From NCBI GenBank assembly GCA_030620095.1, contig JAUTXW010000349.1, positions 1,526,001 to 1,590,000 of the forward strand: a stretch of DNA of 64,000 bases, in the 5' to 3' direction. Under the pieces are notes generated by a model that was not told the DNA's origin, did not search any database, and saw nothing but the letters and a program-made list of their open reading frames with translations. Of this stretch, positions 1 to 8,887 are shown one piece after another (the stretch's first letter is position 1; each line of letters begins with the position of its first letter). The position numbers and the translations under genes were made by a program. This DNA is from Kuschelorhynchus macadamiae (Eukaryota; Arthropoda; Insecta; Coleoptera; Curculionidae).

Positions 1-479
1 AATGTACACCAAACTGGAGTCAAAGGTTACTATTTACTGGGTAAGCGTAAAATAAACTATATTTAGTTTTCACATTATATTTGTTAGTGTTACAATTTTC
101 ATCTTTACTACTATCAATTTTAAATTTTTATATGTAAGTTCAAATGATATTTTTAATTTTCCATTGGCAGAAAATATACATAAAATATTGCAGTATCTCT
201 AAATTGACTTAAATATATATAATTTAAATCTCCCCAACGCACAACATTGATTCCATTCTACGAAGAAACTTACTACACTATAGCACGGAACATATACTCC
301 GAGCAGCGGCGGAAAATTGCTCGCTGTCTGGTATATTTGGGTATGTTTAGTGCTGTAAAATACACCGCGACCCAGTATGCGTTCAGTGAGCGCGTGAGGT
401 TGATAATTATAGTCTTCGAGCGTCAGCTAAGCGAGAAGTACCTGTGAACACCGAGCATAGTTGAAAGCGGCAATAGTGT
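1..479. other. AT-rich flank and probable LINE-B 5' leader
   Basis: No convincing coding sequence. The first 240 bases are AT-rich and unrecognised. From about 250 the composition becomes more GC-rich, and a TTCAGTG initiator-like motif lies near 380, so the start of the LINE-B transcript may be here. The exact 5' end is not resolved. Confidence 0.35.
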
Positions 480-963
480 AAAGTGAATCGCCAAAACGGC
501 ACCAATTAAAAGACAGTGCAGTAGTGCCATAATAAAAACATTAGTGCAAGAAAAAAGTGACAAAAATCAAGACACAGCGCCAGGACCCTCGGAGCCTGCG
601 CTAATCCTGTTCAAAACTTACGTTCCAGCCTACAGAAAAAGAAAACTATTAAATAAAATGGGTGAGCCAAACAGATCCCTCTCAATCCTAACTCCACCAA
701 TCCTCCCCTATAAATCATCCTCCTCAACAAAAACTCCGTACACGAAAAAACATCAAAAAAAGAACCAATAAATATTGAACTACTTGAAGGAAACAAAGAA
801 TTAAAAACTTTAAATCACTTATACTTACTCTACAAACACAAAACAACATCCTTACCCAAAAACTAACAGAACTATCAGACACAAACCTTACACTAAACAA
901 CAAAATAGACACTCTCATAGAGGAAATTAAAAAACCTAAAAGCACAATCACAAACATACCTAA
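480..963 (+). pseudogene. LINE-B ORF1 (gag-like), N-terminal part
   Basis: 5' part of ORF1 of a Jockey-like LINE whose second half lies at 5990-7166. A start codon near 658 opens a short Ser/Thr/Pro-rich segment. It is followed by a Lys/Asn/Leu-rich, coiled-coil-like stretch read across at least one frameshift. The frame ending at 963 (an Asn-Ile-Pro end) resumes in frame at 5993 once a single copy of the TAA target duplication is counted, so this is one ORF split by H1. ORF1 proteins of this clade bind the element RNA through C-terminal zinc knuckles. The strongly A/C-rich, G-poor coding strand is typical of such an ORF. The piece is inactive because it is frameshifted and interrupted. Confidence 0.6.
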
Positions 964-1599
964 AGGCGCGTATTCACCAAAAAAGCGAGCAAGAGCGAAC
1001 AAGAGCGAGCGAACATTCTGCATCAATGATCACCTAGTGTATACCGGATAGCGAGCGAACAAACGTTTGCTTGTTCGCGCTCAAAAAAGATCGGGAGGAA
1101 GTCGGTACATCAAAGAAAATGCTTTTTCATGCTTGTTCGGTGTGGACGAGATTTTCAAGTGCTCGTACTTCGATCGCTTGTGCTGCATGCATAAGTTGCC
1201 GACCGTGTAGACCTATTCATCTTTTCAATAATAATTATTATAGCTGGTATTCAAAATGGAATGGTCTAATGATAGTGTATTGCAACTAATAAACGCCTAT
1301 CGAATTCGGCCGGTTTTGTGGAATTCTTTGGACCCCTATTACAAAAATAAAAATTAAAAAGAAGATGCTTGGAGAGAATTAGCCGATATGTTGAATACTG
1401 ATAGTGCAGAAATTAAGAAGAAAATGCGGTCCCTACTTGCGTCCTTTAGAAGGGAGAGGCAGAAACTAAAAACCACTTCGGGGATGGGTGCCCAAGAGGT
1501 TTATGATACCAAATGGTTTGCTTTCAAAAGTCTATTGTTTTTGAAAGACAAGAATCAACCAATAGAAACACAGGATACAGAAGGAAACGTAAGTAAAAT

Positions 1600-1960
1600 A
1601 ATAAATATTAGAATATTTTTTATTTAGAAAACGGTTGTTTTTTTTTTGGAAAAACGCTTGAACACGTGTATTTCATTTTATTCTTTTTTTCGTATTTTAA
1701 GATAAGATTTTAACATTTATACAGGGACAAAATCAGATTATTCATTACATGATTTTGCTCAAACCGCTTGAAGTAAAAGCTGAATTTTGGCATACCAGTT
1801 GATTTTAGGATGTAGAGGTTCGACAAGAAGAGATGTTTTCAAAGCTCAAATATCAAGGGGGTGAAATAACCGACCCTTAAATATTGCAATACTTTTTATT
1901 TAAAAAACGGTAGGATTTTCGAAAAAACGCTTAAACAAGTTATTTTATTTTAAGATTTTT
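1600..1960. repeat. Diverged direct repeat in the H1 MADF intron
   Basis: About 80-90 bases starting near 1610 (TATTTTTTATTTAGAAAACGG, then AAAAACGCTTGAACA) recur near 1890 (ACTTTTTATTTAAAAAACGG, then AAAAAACGCTTAAACA). The spacer is about 200 bases. Function unknown. The second copy abuts the mariner insertion. Confidence 0.5.
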
Positions 1961-1977
1961 ACAATATTCACGCTTTA

Positions 1978-3280
1978 TAATGGGTGATTCATTTAGACCT
2001 TTTTTTTTCATATGTTTTTTTTTACAGATTACTCGTGAGTGGTGTCTTACTGTCATCCTACTTTTATTCAGTAGTACTTGACAATTCATCATGGAAAGAC
2101 TCACACCGCAACAGCGTCTCCAAATTGTACAGCTTTATTACGAAAATCAGCGTTCTGTGAGAACTGTTTTTCGTGCACTTCGAGCAACATATGGTGTGCA
2201 TCATCGACCTTCCGAGACGACTATTGCCAATACCATCCGCAAATTTGAGTCTCAGTATACGTTATTGGATGATAGGCGACCGCATAGACCACATCCAGCC
2301 CGTAGTGAGGAGAATATTGCGGCTGTAGCGGAGAGTGTGGCTGAAGACCGTGAGCAATCAATTCGACGCCGATCTCAATATTTGGGCCTATCGTATTCGA
2401 CAACTTGGAGAATTTTACGTAAGGATCCTGGTTTGAAGGCTTACAAAATTCAACTCGTTCAAGAATTGAAGCCACAAGATTTGAATTTACGCTTCAATTT
2501 CAGTCAATGGGCTCTGGAACAGCTTAATGAAGATCCGCTGTTTTCTCGTCGAATTTTGTTTAGTGATGAGGCACATTTCTGGCTCAATGGATATGTCAAT
2601 AAACAATATTGCCGTATTTGGGCCGATGAGCAACCTGAAGAGTGTCTCGAACTACCGTTACAGCCACAAAAATGCACTGTTTGGTGTGGTTTATGGGCTG
2701 GTGGAATCATCGGCCCGTATTTTTTTAAAAATGAGACCGGACAGAACAACCGTTAATGGCGACCGCTATCGCACCATGATAACGGACTTTTTGTTGCCTG
2801 AAATTGTAGCCCGTGATGTTGGAGACATTTGGTTTCAGCAAGACGGAGCTACGGCACACACAGCGCGCGAAACAATAGCTTTATTGAGAAATCGTTTTGA
2901 TGAGCAAATAATTTCGCGTTTTGGACCTGTCAACTGGCCGCCTAGATCGTGTGATATCACACCCATGGACTTTTTTCTTTGGGGTTATGTAAAGTCAAAA
3001 GTCTTCGTCGATAAGCCAGCTGCGATTCAGGACTTAGAAGCCAACATTACTCGCGTAATTGGGCAGATACCGGTCGCAATGCTAGAAAGAGTCATCGAAA
3101 ATTGGACCTTCCGAATGGACCACGTAAGGCGTAGTTGCGGCCAGCATTTAAACGAAATTATTTTCAAAAATTAAATGTCAAAGATTGTTCTTTCAGGTCA
3201 TAAAAAGATTCCGCCATCCAAGTCTATTTTACGTGTTTTATTTAGAATTAAAAAAAAAGGTCTAAATGAATCACCTGTTA
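1978..3280. mobile_element. DD41D Tc1/mariner element inserted in H1
   Basis: Inverted ends TAATGGGTGATTCATTTAGA (from 1978) and the complement of TAACAGGTGATTCATTTAGA (to 3280), about 28 bases followed by a poly-T/poly-A run. TA target duplications lie at 1976-1977 and 3281-3282. At 1.3 kb with a single transposase gene it is a normal-sized mariner-type element. It sits in the MADF intron and 16 bases past the H1 transposase stop codon, so it postdates H1. Confidence 0.88.
2091..3174 (+). pseudogene. DD41D mariner transposase, one frameshift
   Basis: Cut-and-paste transposase of the IS630-Tc1-mariner superfamily. The N-terminal helix-turn-helix starts MERLTPQQRLQIVQLYYEN and is followed by a second HTH. 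The catalytic triad is visible: FSDEAHFW (first Asp), WFQQDGATAHTA (second Asp) and DITPMDFFLWGYVKSKV (third Asp). Forty-one residues separate the second and third Asp, the DD41D spacing of the rosa/VISITOR-type clade. Frame 1 is open from 2091 to 2756. The rest of the protein is open in another frame to 3174 (C-terminus NEIIFKN), so a single small indel near 2740-2750 is the only lesion I see. Total length would be about 360 residues, full size. Confidence 0.9.
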
Positions 3281-4207
3281 TAAAGTTTTATCTTATCTAC
3301 AAATATAATTCTTGCCATGGCACATTTCCGACAGTTTTAAAATATTCTGCAAATTGTTTTCTGTTATCTTTAAAAACACTTGCAGATTTACGTGGAATTT
3401 TTTTAATAGGAAGAAGTGATGAAGTGTTATCTTCTCTTTCTTGCCTCCAACTGCCTTCTACAATTTCTCCATCAATCTCTTGATCAAAGGTGCCCTGTCT
3501 TGTATATATGTTTCGAGATGATGTACTCCTTCGTAGATAATTATGCAAATAAATGCATGCCAAAACAACTTTTGCTGATTTAAGTGGCTCCAGTAGCATA
3601 GGTTTTCTCAATACCCTAAAGACAACAGAAAGAATACCGAACGTATTTTCCACTATTCTTCTAGCTCTCGACAATCTATAATTAAAAATGCGTTCAATAG
3701 AATCTTTCTCGTGTGAACCTGGGTAAGGTTTTATAATATGTTTTTCCAAAGGGAACGCATCATCAGCTACGAAAACGTACGGTAATACTTTGTTTGTGTT
3801 TGGTAAAGCGTTATCGGAAGGCAAATGCAATTCATCCTCTTGCAGCTTCTTGTAAAATGATGTATTTTTGATTACACCACCATCTGATATTCTCCCCTGA
3901 CATCCAAAATCAGCGAAAGTAAAACAATAGTCTGCGTCAACAACAGCCATTAGAACAATATTAAATGTGGACTCATAATTGAAGAATTCACTTCCTGTAT
4001 TTATAGGAGCTTGAAGCACTACGTGCTTACCATCTATTGCTCTCACACAATTGGGAAAATTCCATAAATCATTAAATTGTTTTCAATGTTCAACCACTCC
4101 TGTTCTCCTTGGGGCAACTGAAAAAAATATGAGTTCATTGTATTTAGTGAATTTAATTTCGGCAAAAAATTTTAGTTTTTTTGATAATATAAAGTAATCA
4201 TTTTTTA

Positions 4208-4391
4208 TACAGGATGTTCTATAACTTATCCGCCATAGAGCAGCAGGTGATTCCTGAGGTAATTTTAAGAAGAAAAGTTGAGGTTAGCTTATCATGTATG
4301 GATTTTAGGGCATACGTTTTTATTAACTTTTCTTCTTAAAATCGCCTGGGAAATTACCTGCTGATCTATGGCGGATATGGGACACCCTGTA
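4208..4391. repeat. Hairpin MITE with TA duplication
   Basis: A 184-base near-palindrome. The left arm TACAGGATG, CCGCCATAGAGCAGCAGGT, TTTTAAGAAGAAAAGTT is mirrored on the right, ending in CACCCTGTA, with TA on both sides. The ends resemble mariner-type MITEs. It lies between the transposase 3' exon and MADF exon 2 of H1. Confidence 0.8.
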
Positions 4392-4925
4392 TAAATCTTT
4401 TTTACAAAAACAAATATCTTAGCAAATAAATCTTTAATCGTCATAAAATATCAAAAGAAAACAAAATTAATAGGTATCAGCTTGTTTTATTGTACTAATT
4501 TTTATTTTTCCTTTACTTTTTCAGAATGAAAATGAGTCCATCGAAATGACACAAGATGAAGATTTGGAGGAGAGCTCGGATAGAGATTTGAATGAAACGA
4601 TTAGCAATGAAAACCATGCTGATCATGAAGAAATTATTCCCAAGCGCAAACAATTTGTTTCTCCCAAAAGAATTCCAAAAAAAAAACTTAACCTATTGAA
4701 GATCCTAGAGTAACTGACGCTTACGCAGTGATGACTGATTTAAAATCTAATATTTCAGCCCAAAAAAAAGACGACTGATCGGTATATGGCGAACCTATTC
4801 GTTTTAAACTAAGAAGTTACAACTCATACACCCGAGCTATTGTGGAGCATCATATTAATAATATTATCTTCAATGCCGACATGGGATTCTATGCACCAAA
4901 CAACAATTCTAACATCCAACTTCCG

Positions 4926-5268
4926 ACAACAAACAGCACAGGATATTATTCCAGCCCTGCTCCGTTCCCTGTCTTATCCCCCGCTGCCTCATATTCATCT
5001 CATGGTTCCAATACTTCTAATTTTAACAATCAAATTCCAACAACAAACAGCACAGGATATTATTTCAGCCCTGCTCCGTCCCCTATCTTATCCCCCGCTG
5101 CCTCATATTCATCTCATGGTTGCAATACTTCTAATTTTAACAATCAAATTCCAACAACAAACAGCACAGGATATTATTCCACCACTGCTCCCTCCCCTGT
5201 CTTATCCCCCGCTGCCTCATCTTCGCCTACTGGAGAACAAAATCTGAACATACCACAAACTGGTTTGA
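4926..5268 (+). repeat. Three tandem 114-bp coding repeats in H1 MADF exon 2
   Basis: Copies start at 4926, 5040 and 5154 (ACAACAAACAGCACAGGATA). Each encodes 38 residues with TTNSTGYY and SPAASYSSHG. Copies are more than 90% alike by eye, so the duplication is recent compared with the rest of the gene. Confidence 0.9.
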
Positions 5269-5989
5269 CTGACTCAAACAGAGATATTATGAAGAATAAT
5301 CTTGTATCATTTTTTACTAACTATAAAGATTAATATTTCATAAAAATGTAATGATTAGTTTTAAGCTTTGTCGCGTTCAATAAAGATAATTTGTGAGATA
5401 ATATGAAAACTGTCAAACAAAAGTGATTGCAATGTATGGTGTTATTGATGACGTGCAAAGATTTTATTTGTGCTTTTGTTTACCTACTTACCTTAACATG
5501 TTCCTGCAAAACTTCTATGATGGCTTCACAAACTTCTGGTATTATTTTGGATATAACTTGTTTAGGTATTTTAAAAACATACATGAGAGAGCTATATGAG
5601 TCGCCCCTCGCGAGGAATCTTAGGGTTACAGCGAGTCTTTCTGCTGCAGGAATAGCTCTTCTGTAATTTGTATCAATCTTCATTATTTTTGGTTCCACAA
5701 GTTTCAGTAAAGCTTCAAAATCTTTAGCAGACATTCTGCAAAAATTCTTGAACATACCGTACTCATGTTCCACTTTTAAATCACGTAATAGACTACTGCC
5801 AGAATAAATACGTCTGTTTTTAAATATAGTCGCTTGCCAAAATCGTTTCTTCTTTTTTTTCTCGCAGAAAATAAATGGATCAACTGAGAACTTAAATATA
5901 TTCGCTCTTTAAATGGTCGAGATTTCAATATGACGAGCGAACACGAGCAAACAAGAACAAATGCTCGCTTTTTTGGTGAATACGCGCCT

Positions 5990-7166
5990 TAACAATACAA
6001 TAGATGTCAGCATTCCCGAAAACAAAGAAAACACACCTACAACATCCACCAACAATAATATGGAAATTGATGAAAACCAAGATTTCCCAGCACTTAAACC
6101 AAAAAATACTCTAGACCAAATATTCACACCACTCAACATACCAAAATCAAATAAACCAATATCCATTTTTAACAAACATACATAAAATACAACCAACAGC
6201 ATGAACAACACCTCCACACAACACAAACCTAAAACAGTACCAATAATAATCCGAAGTACACCTAACTGGATAAAAATACACCAAGCTTTAATAGACAAAA
6301 ATTTAAAATTCTCTTCCCCTAAAAAAGACAAAGTAGGAATATCTCTCACCCCTGACACTCCTAACGACCACAGACAAATCACTACATTCCTAAAAAATAA
6401 CAACGTAGAATTCCACACTTACTTCTTACCTGAAGACAAACAATACAACATAATAATTAAAGGACTGGACAAAAAAATACCTATCACCGACATACAAAAA
6501 GATATTGAAAACTTAGGATTTACGCCAAGCGAAGTCGCTTGGTTCAAATTAGGCACTAGAAAAACTACGAAACCAGCATGGTTAAATGCCTAATCCCGAA
6601 AGACCAAACTCACATATACCACGTAAACAGACTATGCCACATGACAGTCACAATAGAGCCCCAAAAAAGTTCCCAAACGAGACATATTCCCCAATGCCAC
6701 AGATGTCAACAATTCGGACATTCACTAACAAACTGCAACGCAGCCCCAAAATGCCACCGATGTGCTGGAGACCATTTTTACAAATTATGCAAAAAACCAG
6801 ACACCACATCCCCCCCAAAGTGCTGCAATTGCAATGGCGAACACCCCGCCAGCGACTCAAGATGCCCCAAAAACCCCCAACAACAGATAAACAAACACGA
6901 ACCAACAACCACCAAACAACAACATAACACCCAAACCCCCAACTAGACAAGTCACTCAAAACTTAACTTTCGCACAACTTACAAAAAAGAACAACACAAC
7001 AAACAACAACGAGACAAATACACAGACAGGGAACAATAGCAGTAACCCCCTACCGCTATTACTCACCCTTAACGACGAAGAAATAAACTCTAGACTTACA
7101 CACTTAGAACAACTTATACAAAACCGACCAATATTCAAGACACTCCTGAACTTAATAAATGTGTAA
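5990..7166 (+). pseudogene. LINE-B ORF1, central and C-terminal part with zinc knuckles
   Basis: Continuation of the LINE-B gag-like protein after H1. It carries the conserved pre-knuckle (PRE_C2HC-like) region, including FLPEDKQYNIIIKGL and VNRLCHMTVTIEPQ. Three CCHC knuckles follow: CHRCQQFGHSLTNC, CHRCAGDHFYKLC and CCNCNGEHPASDSRC. The C-terminus reads LTFAQLTKKNN and ends at TAA 7164-7166. Frameshifts lie near 6185, 6590 and 6950. The stop overlaps the ORF2 start (ATG at 7159), a compact ORF1/ORF2 junction. Role by family: RNA-binding nucleocapsid-like protein of a Jockey-clade LINE. Confidence 0.8.
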
Positions 7167-7345
7167 TACAATCAAACCTAAAGAATTATATATCATTACT
7201 TGGAATGCAAACTCACTTTATCCTAAAAGATACGAGTTTGCAAATTTTCTTACAGAAAATAAAGTAGACGTAGCTCTAATACAAGAAACTTTTCTTAAAC
7301 CACAAACAACATACAATTAATAACTACACAATATACAGAAATACA
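7159..7345 (+). pseudogene. LINE-B ORF2, endonuclease N-terminus only
   Basis: Start of an APE-type endonuclease domain: ITWNANSLYPKRYEF (Asn motif) and VALIQETFL (catalytic Glu motif). A TAA at about 7320 stops the frame, a few related residues (YTIYRN) follow, and then the rest of the endonuclease and the whole reverse transcriptase are missing. What follows is 3' untranslated-like sequence, so this copy is internally deleted. Confidence 0.7.
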
Positions 7346-7690
7346 AAAACATAAAACCAGCGATTGCAAACTAAAAAAAAAACTTCATAACTAACCTTCA
7401 CTATACATACATCTACACCCCCCACCCTTCCTATACCTCTTCCCTTTATCCTTTTCACCAAAATCCCCAAAAAATCTCTATGAGGGCGAAAACCAAAAGA
7501 AGCTGAACGGCACACCGATACATAACCGCGTCAGAGTTCTTGCAGAGAACTAACACGAGACCAAACTCCAATACTGGAGGTTGATAATTGGATTTTTCTA
7601 TAGGGTGGAACGCGTGTTATATAAATAAATAAATATATATATATATATATATATAAAATATACTGTTTTTTTGTTATTATTTTTCTGAAA
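7346..7690 (+). other. LINE-B 3' untranslated remnant and (TA)n tail
   Basis: No ORF. C-rich sequence, then a GC-richer stretch ending in TATATAAATAAATAAATATA and a (TA)n run at about 7632-7656, which looks like the A/T-rich tail of LINE-B. LINE-A sequence begins directly after, at about 7690. Confidence 0.45.
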
Positions 7691-8710
7691 AAACCCTAAG
7701 CCCCCACTAAAGGAGTCGAAGACAGAGCTAAAAAGGCTCAAGAAGCAAAACAATCTCCTAGCAGAACAGCTAGAGCTGCTCGGGGCTGAACTAACAGCCC
7801 TGAAAACGTCGCAAGAAAATAGGGCCGAGGAACAAGCTTCCTCCCCTTTTACTACGGTGAAAAGGATGAAAAGAGTACTGAAATCACCTGAGAGTGATGA
7901 AGACTCTAACGAGATCACCGAGACTCCTCAGGGGGCTGCAGAGGACATGGACACGGCCCCCCCCTACCTATGCCAAGAAGGCTAAGAAAGTACCACCCGT
8001 GGTACTTGATGGAGCTGAGGACTGGATCCTAGTCAGCAAGAAAATAAAAAGTAAAAACATATGCCTAGAGAAGGCAAAGAAGTGGGTAATACCACAAAGA
8101 TTTTCCCTAAGACGGCTGAAGATTACAGAATGCTAACAAAGCATTTAGACGAGGAAAAAAAGGGGTACTACACGTCCTCCCTCCCAGAGGAGAAACGAGA
8201 GCATGTAGTCCTGAGAGGACTACCTCTAAATGTACCCCTAGAGACAATAAATGAGGAATTAAAAATTCAAGGGATCTTGGACGCGGAAATTTTTCCGATT
8301 ACAAGTAGAAAGACGAAAAGGGCAATACCATTGTACATGTTCAAAACCCAAAATAAACAGATCTATGAGATCAATAGACTCCATGACCTTTGGTCAAAGT
8401 GGAGCTAAAGAAAAAGAATGCAGAGCCGCAACAGTGTTATCGCTGCCAACGATACGGACATACACAGTGGAAGTTCACCTTCTAAGAGCGCTGTGTTAAA
8501 TGTGCCGGGGGGCACAGATCGACGGCATGTCCTCTGCCGATAGACAAAGAAGCTCGAAACGCGGTGTGTGTGTTGTGCGGAGCAACAGGGCACCCTGCAT
8601 CCTACCGGGGATGCACGAAGTGCCCGAAAAAGAACACACACAAACCCACAAACACTGGCACAAGCAAAAAATCCGCTGCTCCTCAAAAGAGGAGAGAATA
8701 AGTGGGCGGC
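7690..8710 (+). pseudogene. LINE-A ORF1 (gag-like), interrupted by H2
   Basis: 5'-truncated ORF1 of a Jockey-like LINE related to LINE-C. In order: a Leu/Glu-rich coiled coil (LKRLKKQNNLLAEQLELLG), an acidic linker, the block PPVVLDGAEDWILVSKK (LINE-C has PPIVIDGGGNWTVVRRN), the pre-knuckle region (VVLRGLPLNVPLETINEEL), then knuckles CYRCQRYGHTQ, CVKCAGGHRSTAC and CVLCGATGHPASYRGC. It ends in a basic tail (KRRENKWA). Frameshifts occur near 7965, 8070 and 8405, and a stop disrupts the first knuckle. It is cut at 8710 by H2; the last ORF1 residues resume at about 12165. Confidence 0.8.
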
Positions 8711-8887
8711 CACAACGGCGCACCGCACATTGCACTGCACCTAGCCTAGCCTTGCCTGTGCGAAGTAAATATATTCATTGTTTTAACTACACGTGGCCAT
8801 ACCGGCGCACCGCCCCTCGCGCATCGCCTGGCCTTGAGCGAGGTGAATTCAGCTTAGTATTTTTTCGAGCCTCGCATGGTGTGCATC

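Larger units (their letters stand above)
1256..5333 (+). pseudogene. H1 MADF-domain protein, two exons, decayed
   Basis: Accessory Myb/SANT-like protein of Harbinger, thought to bind DNA or partner the transposase in the nucleus. Exon 1 (1256-1588) starts at an ATG and encodes a MADF domain with LINAYRIRPVLWN and KWFAFKSLLFLKD. It ends at a perfect donor (AAC|GTAAGT). Exon 2 begins at about 4525 after ACTTTTTCAG, runs through an acidic patch and a basic patch, and ends with the conserved block FKLRSYNSYTRAIVEHHI followed by three 38-residue repeats. Defects are an in-frame TAA in exon 1 near 1354, a frameshift near 4680 and a TGA near 4777. The intron contains the minus-strand transposase 3' exon and the mariner insertion. 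It is a pseudogene, but the architecture is clear. Confidence 0.75.
3297..5880 (-). pseudogene. H1 PIF/Harbinger DDE transposase, two exons, decayed
   Basis: Nuclease partner of the H1 MADF protein. Exon 1 (about 5880 down to 5492) encodes the N-terminal part, including FKNFCRMSAKDFEALLKLV and AERLAVTLRFLARGDSYSSL. It ends at donor G|GTAAGT. Exon 2 (4117-3297) starts after TTTTTTTCAG in matching phase 0 and carries the DDE_Tnp_4 core: FPNCVRAIDGKHV, VDADYCFTFADFG, VADDAFPLEKHIIKPYPG and NYRLSRARRIVENTFGIL. A frameshift near 4060-4075 breaks exon 2, and no clear ATG is seen for exon 1. The intron holds the plus-strand MADF exon 2. The 3' untranslated region is cut 16 bases past the stop by the mariner insertion. 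Confidence 0.8.
964..5989. mobile_element. PIF/Harbinger element H1
   Basis: Terminal inverted repeats begin AGGCGCGTATTCACCAAAAA at 964 and end with its complement at 5989; the match runs about 28 bases. A 3-bp duplication TAA at 961-963 and 5990-5992 flanks it, the size and type expected of PIF/Harbinger. Just inside each end are repeated GAGCGAACA/GAGCGAGCGAAC motifs. The element carries a MADF gene on the plus strand and a DDE transposase on the minus strand with interleaved exons, both decayed. It has been hit by a DD41D mariner (1978-3280) and a MITE (4208-4391). Without these inserts it would be about 3.5 kb, close to H2. Confidence 0.88.

Noticed and set aside
2527..3174. Second independent gene overlapping the mariner transposase
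   Set aside because: Its informative residues only begin after about 2740 and continue the same protein; the earlier part is noise in a shifted frame.
3297..3483. Plus-strand ORF 3175-3483 as a gene
   Set aside because: It is the antisense shadow of the H1 transposase exon plus the mariner end; no domain.
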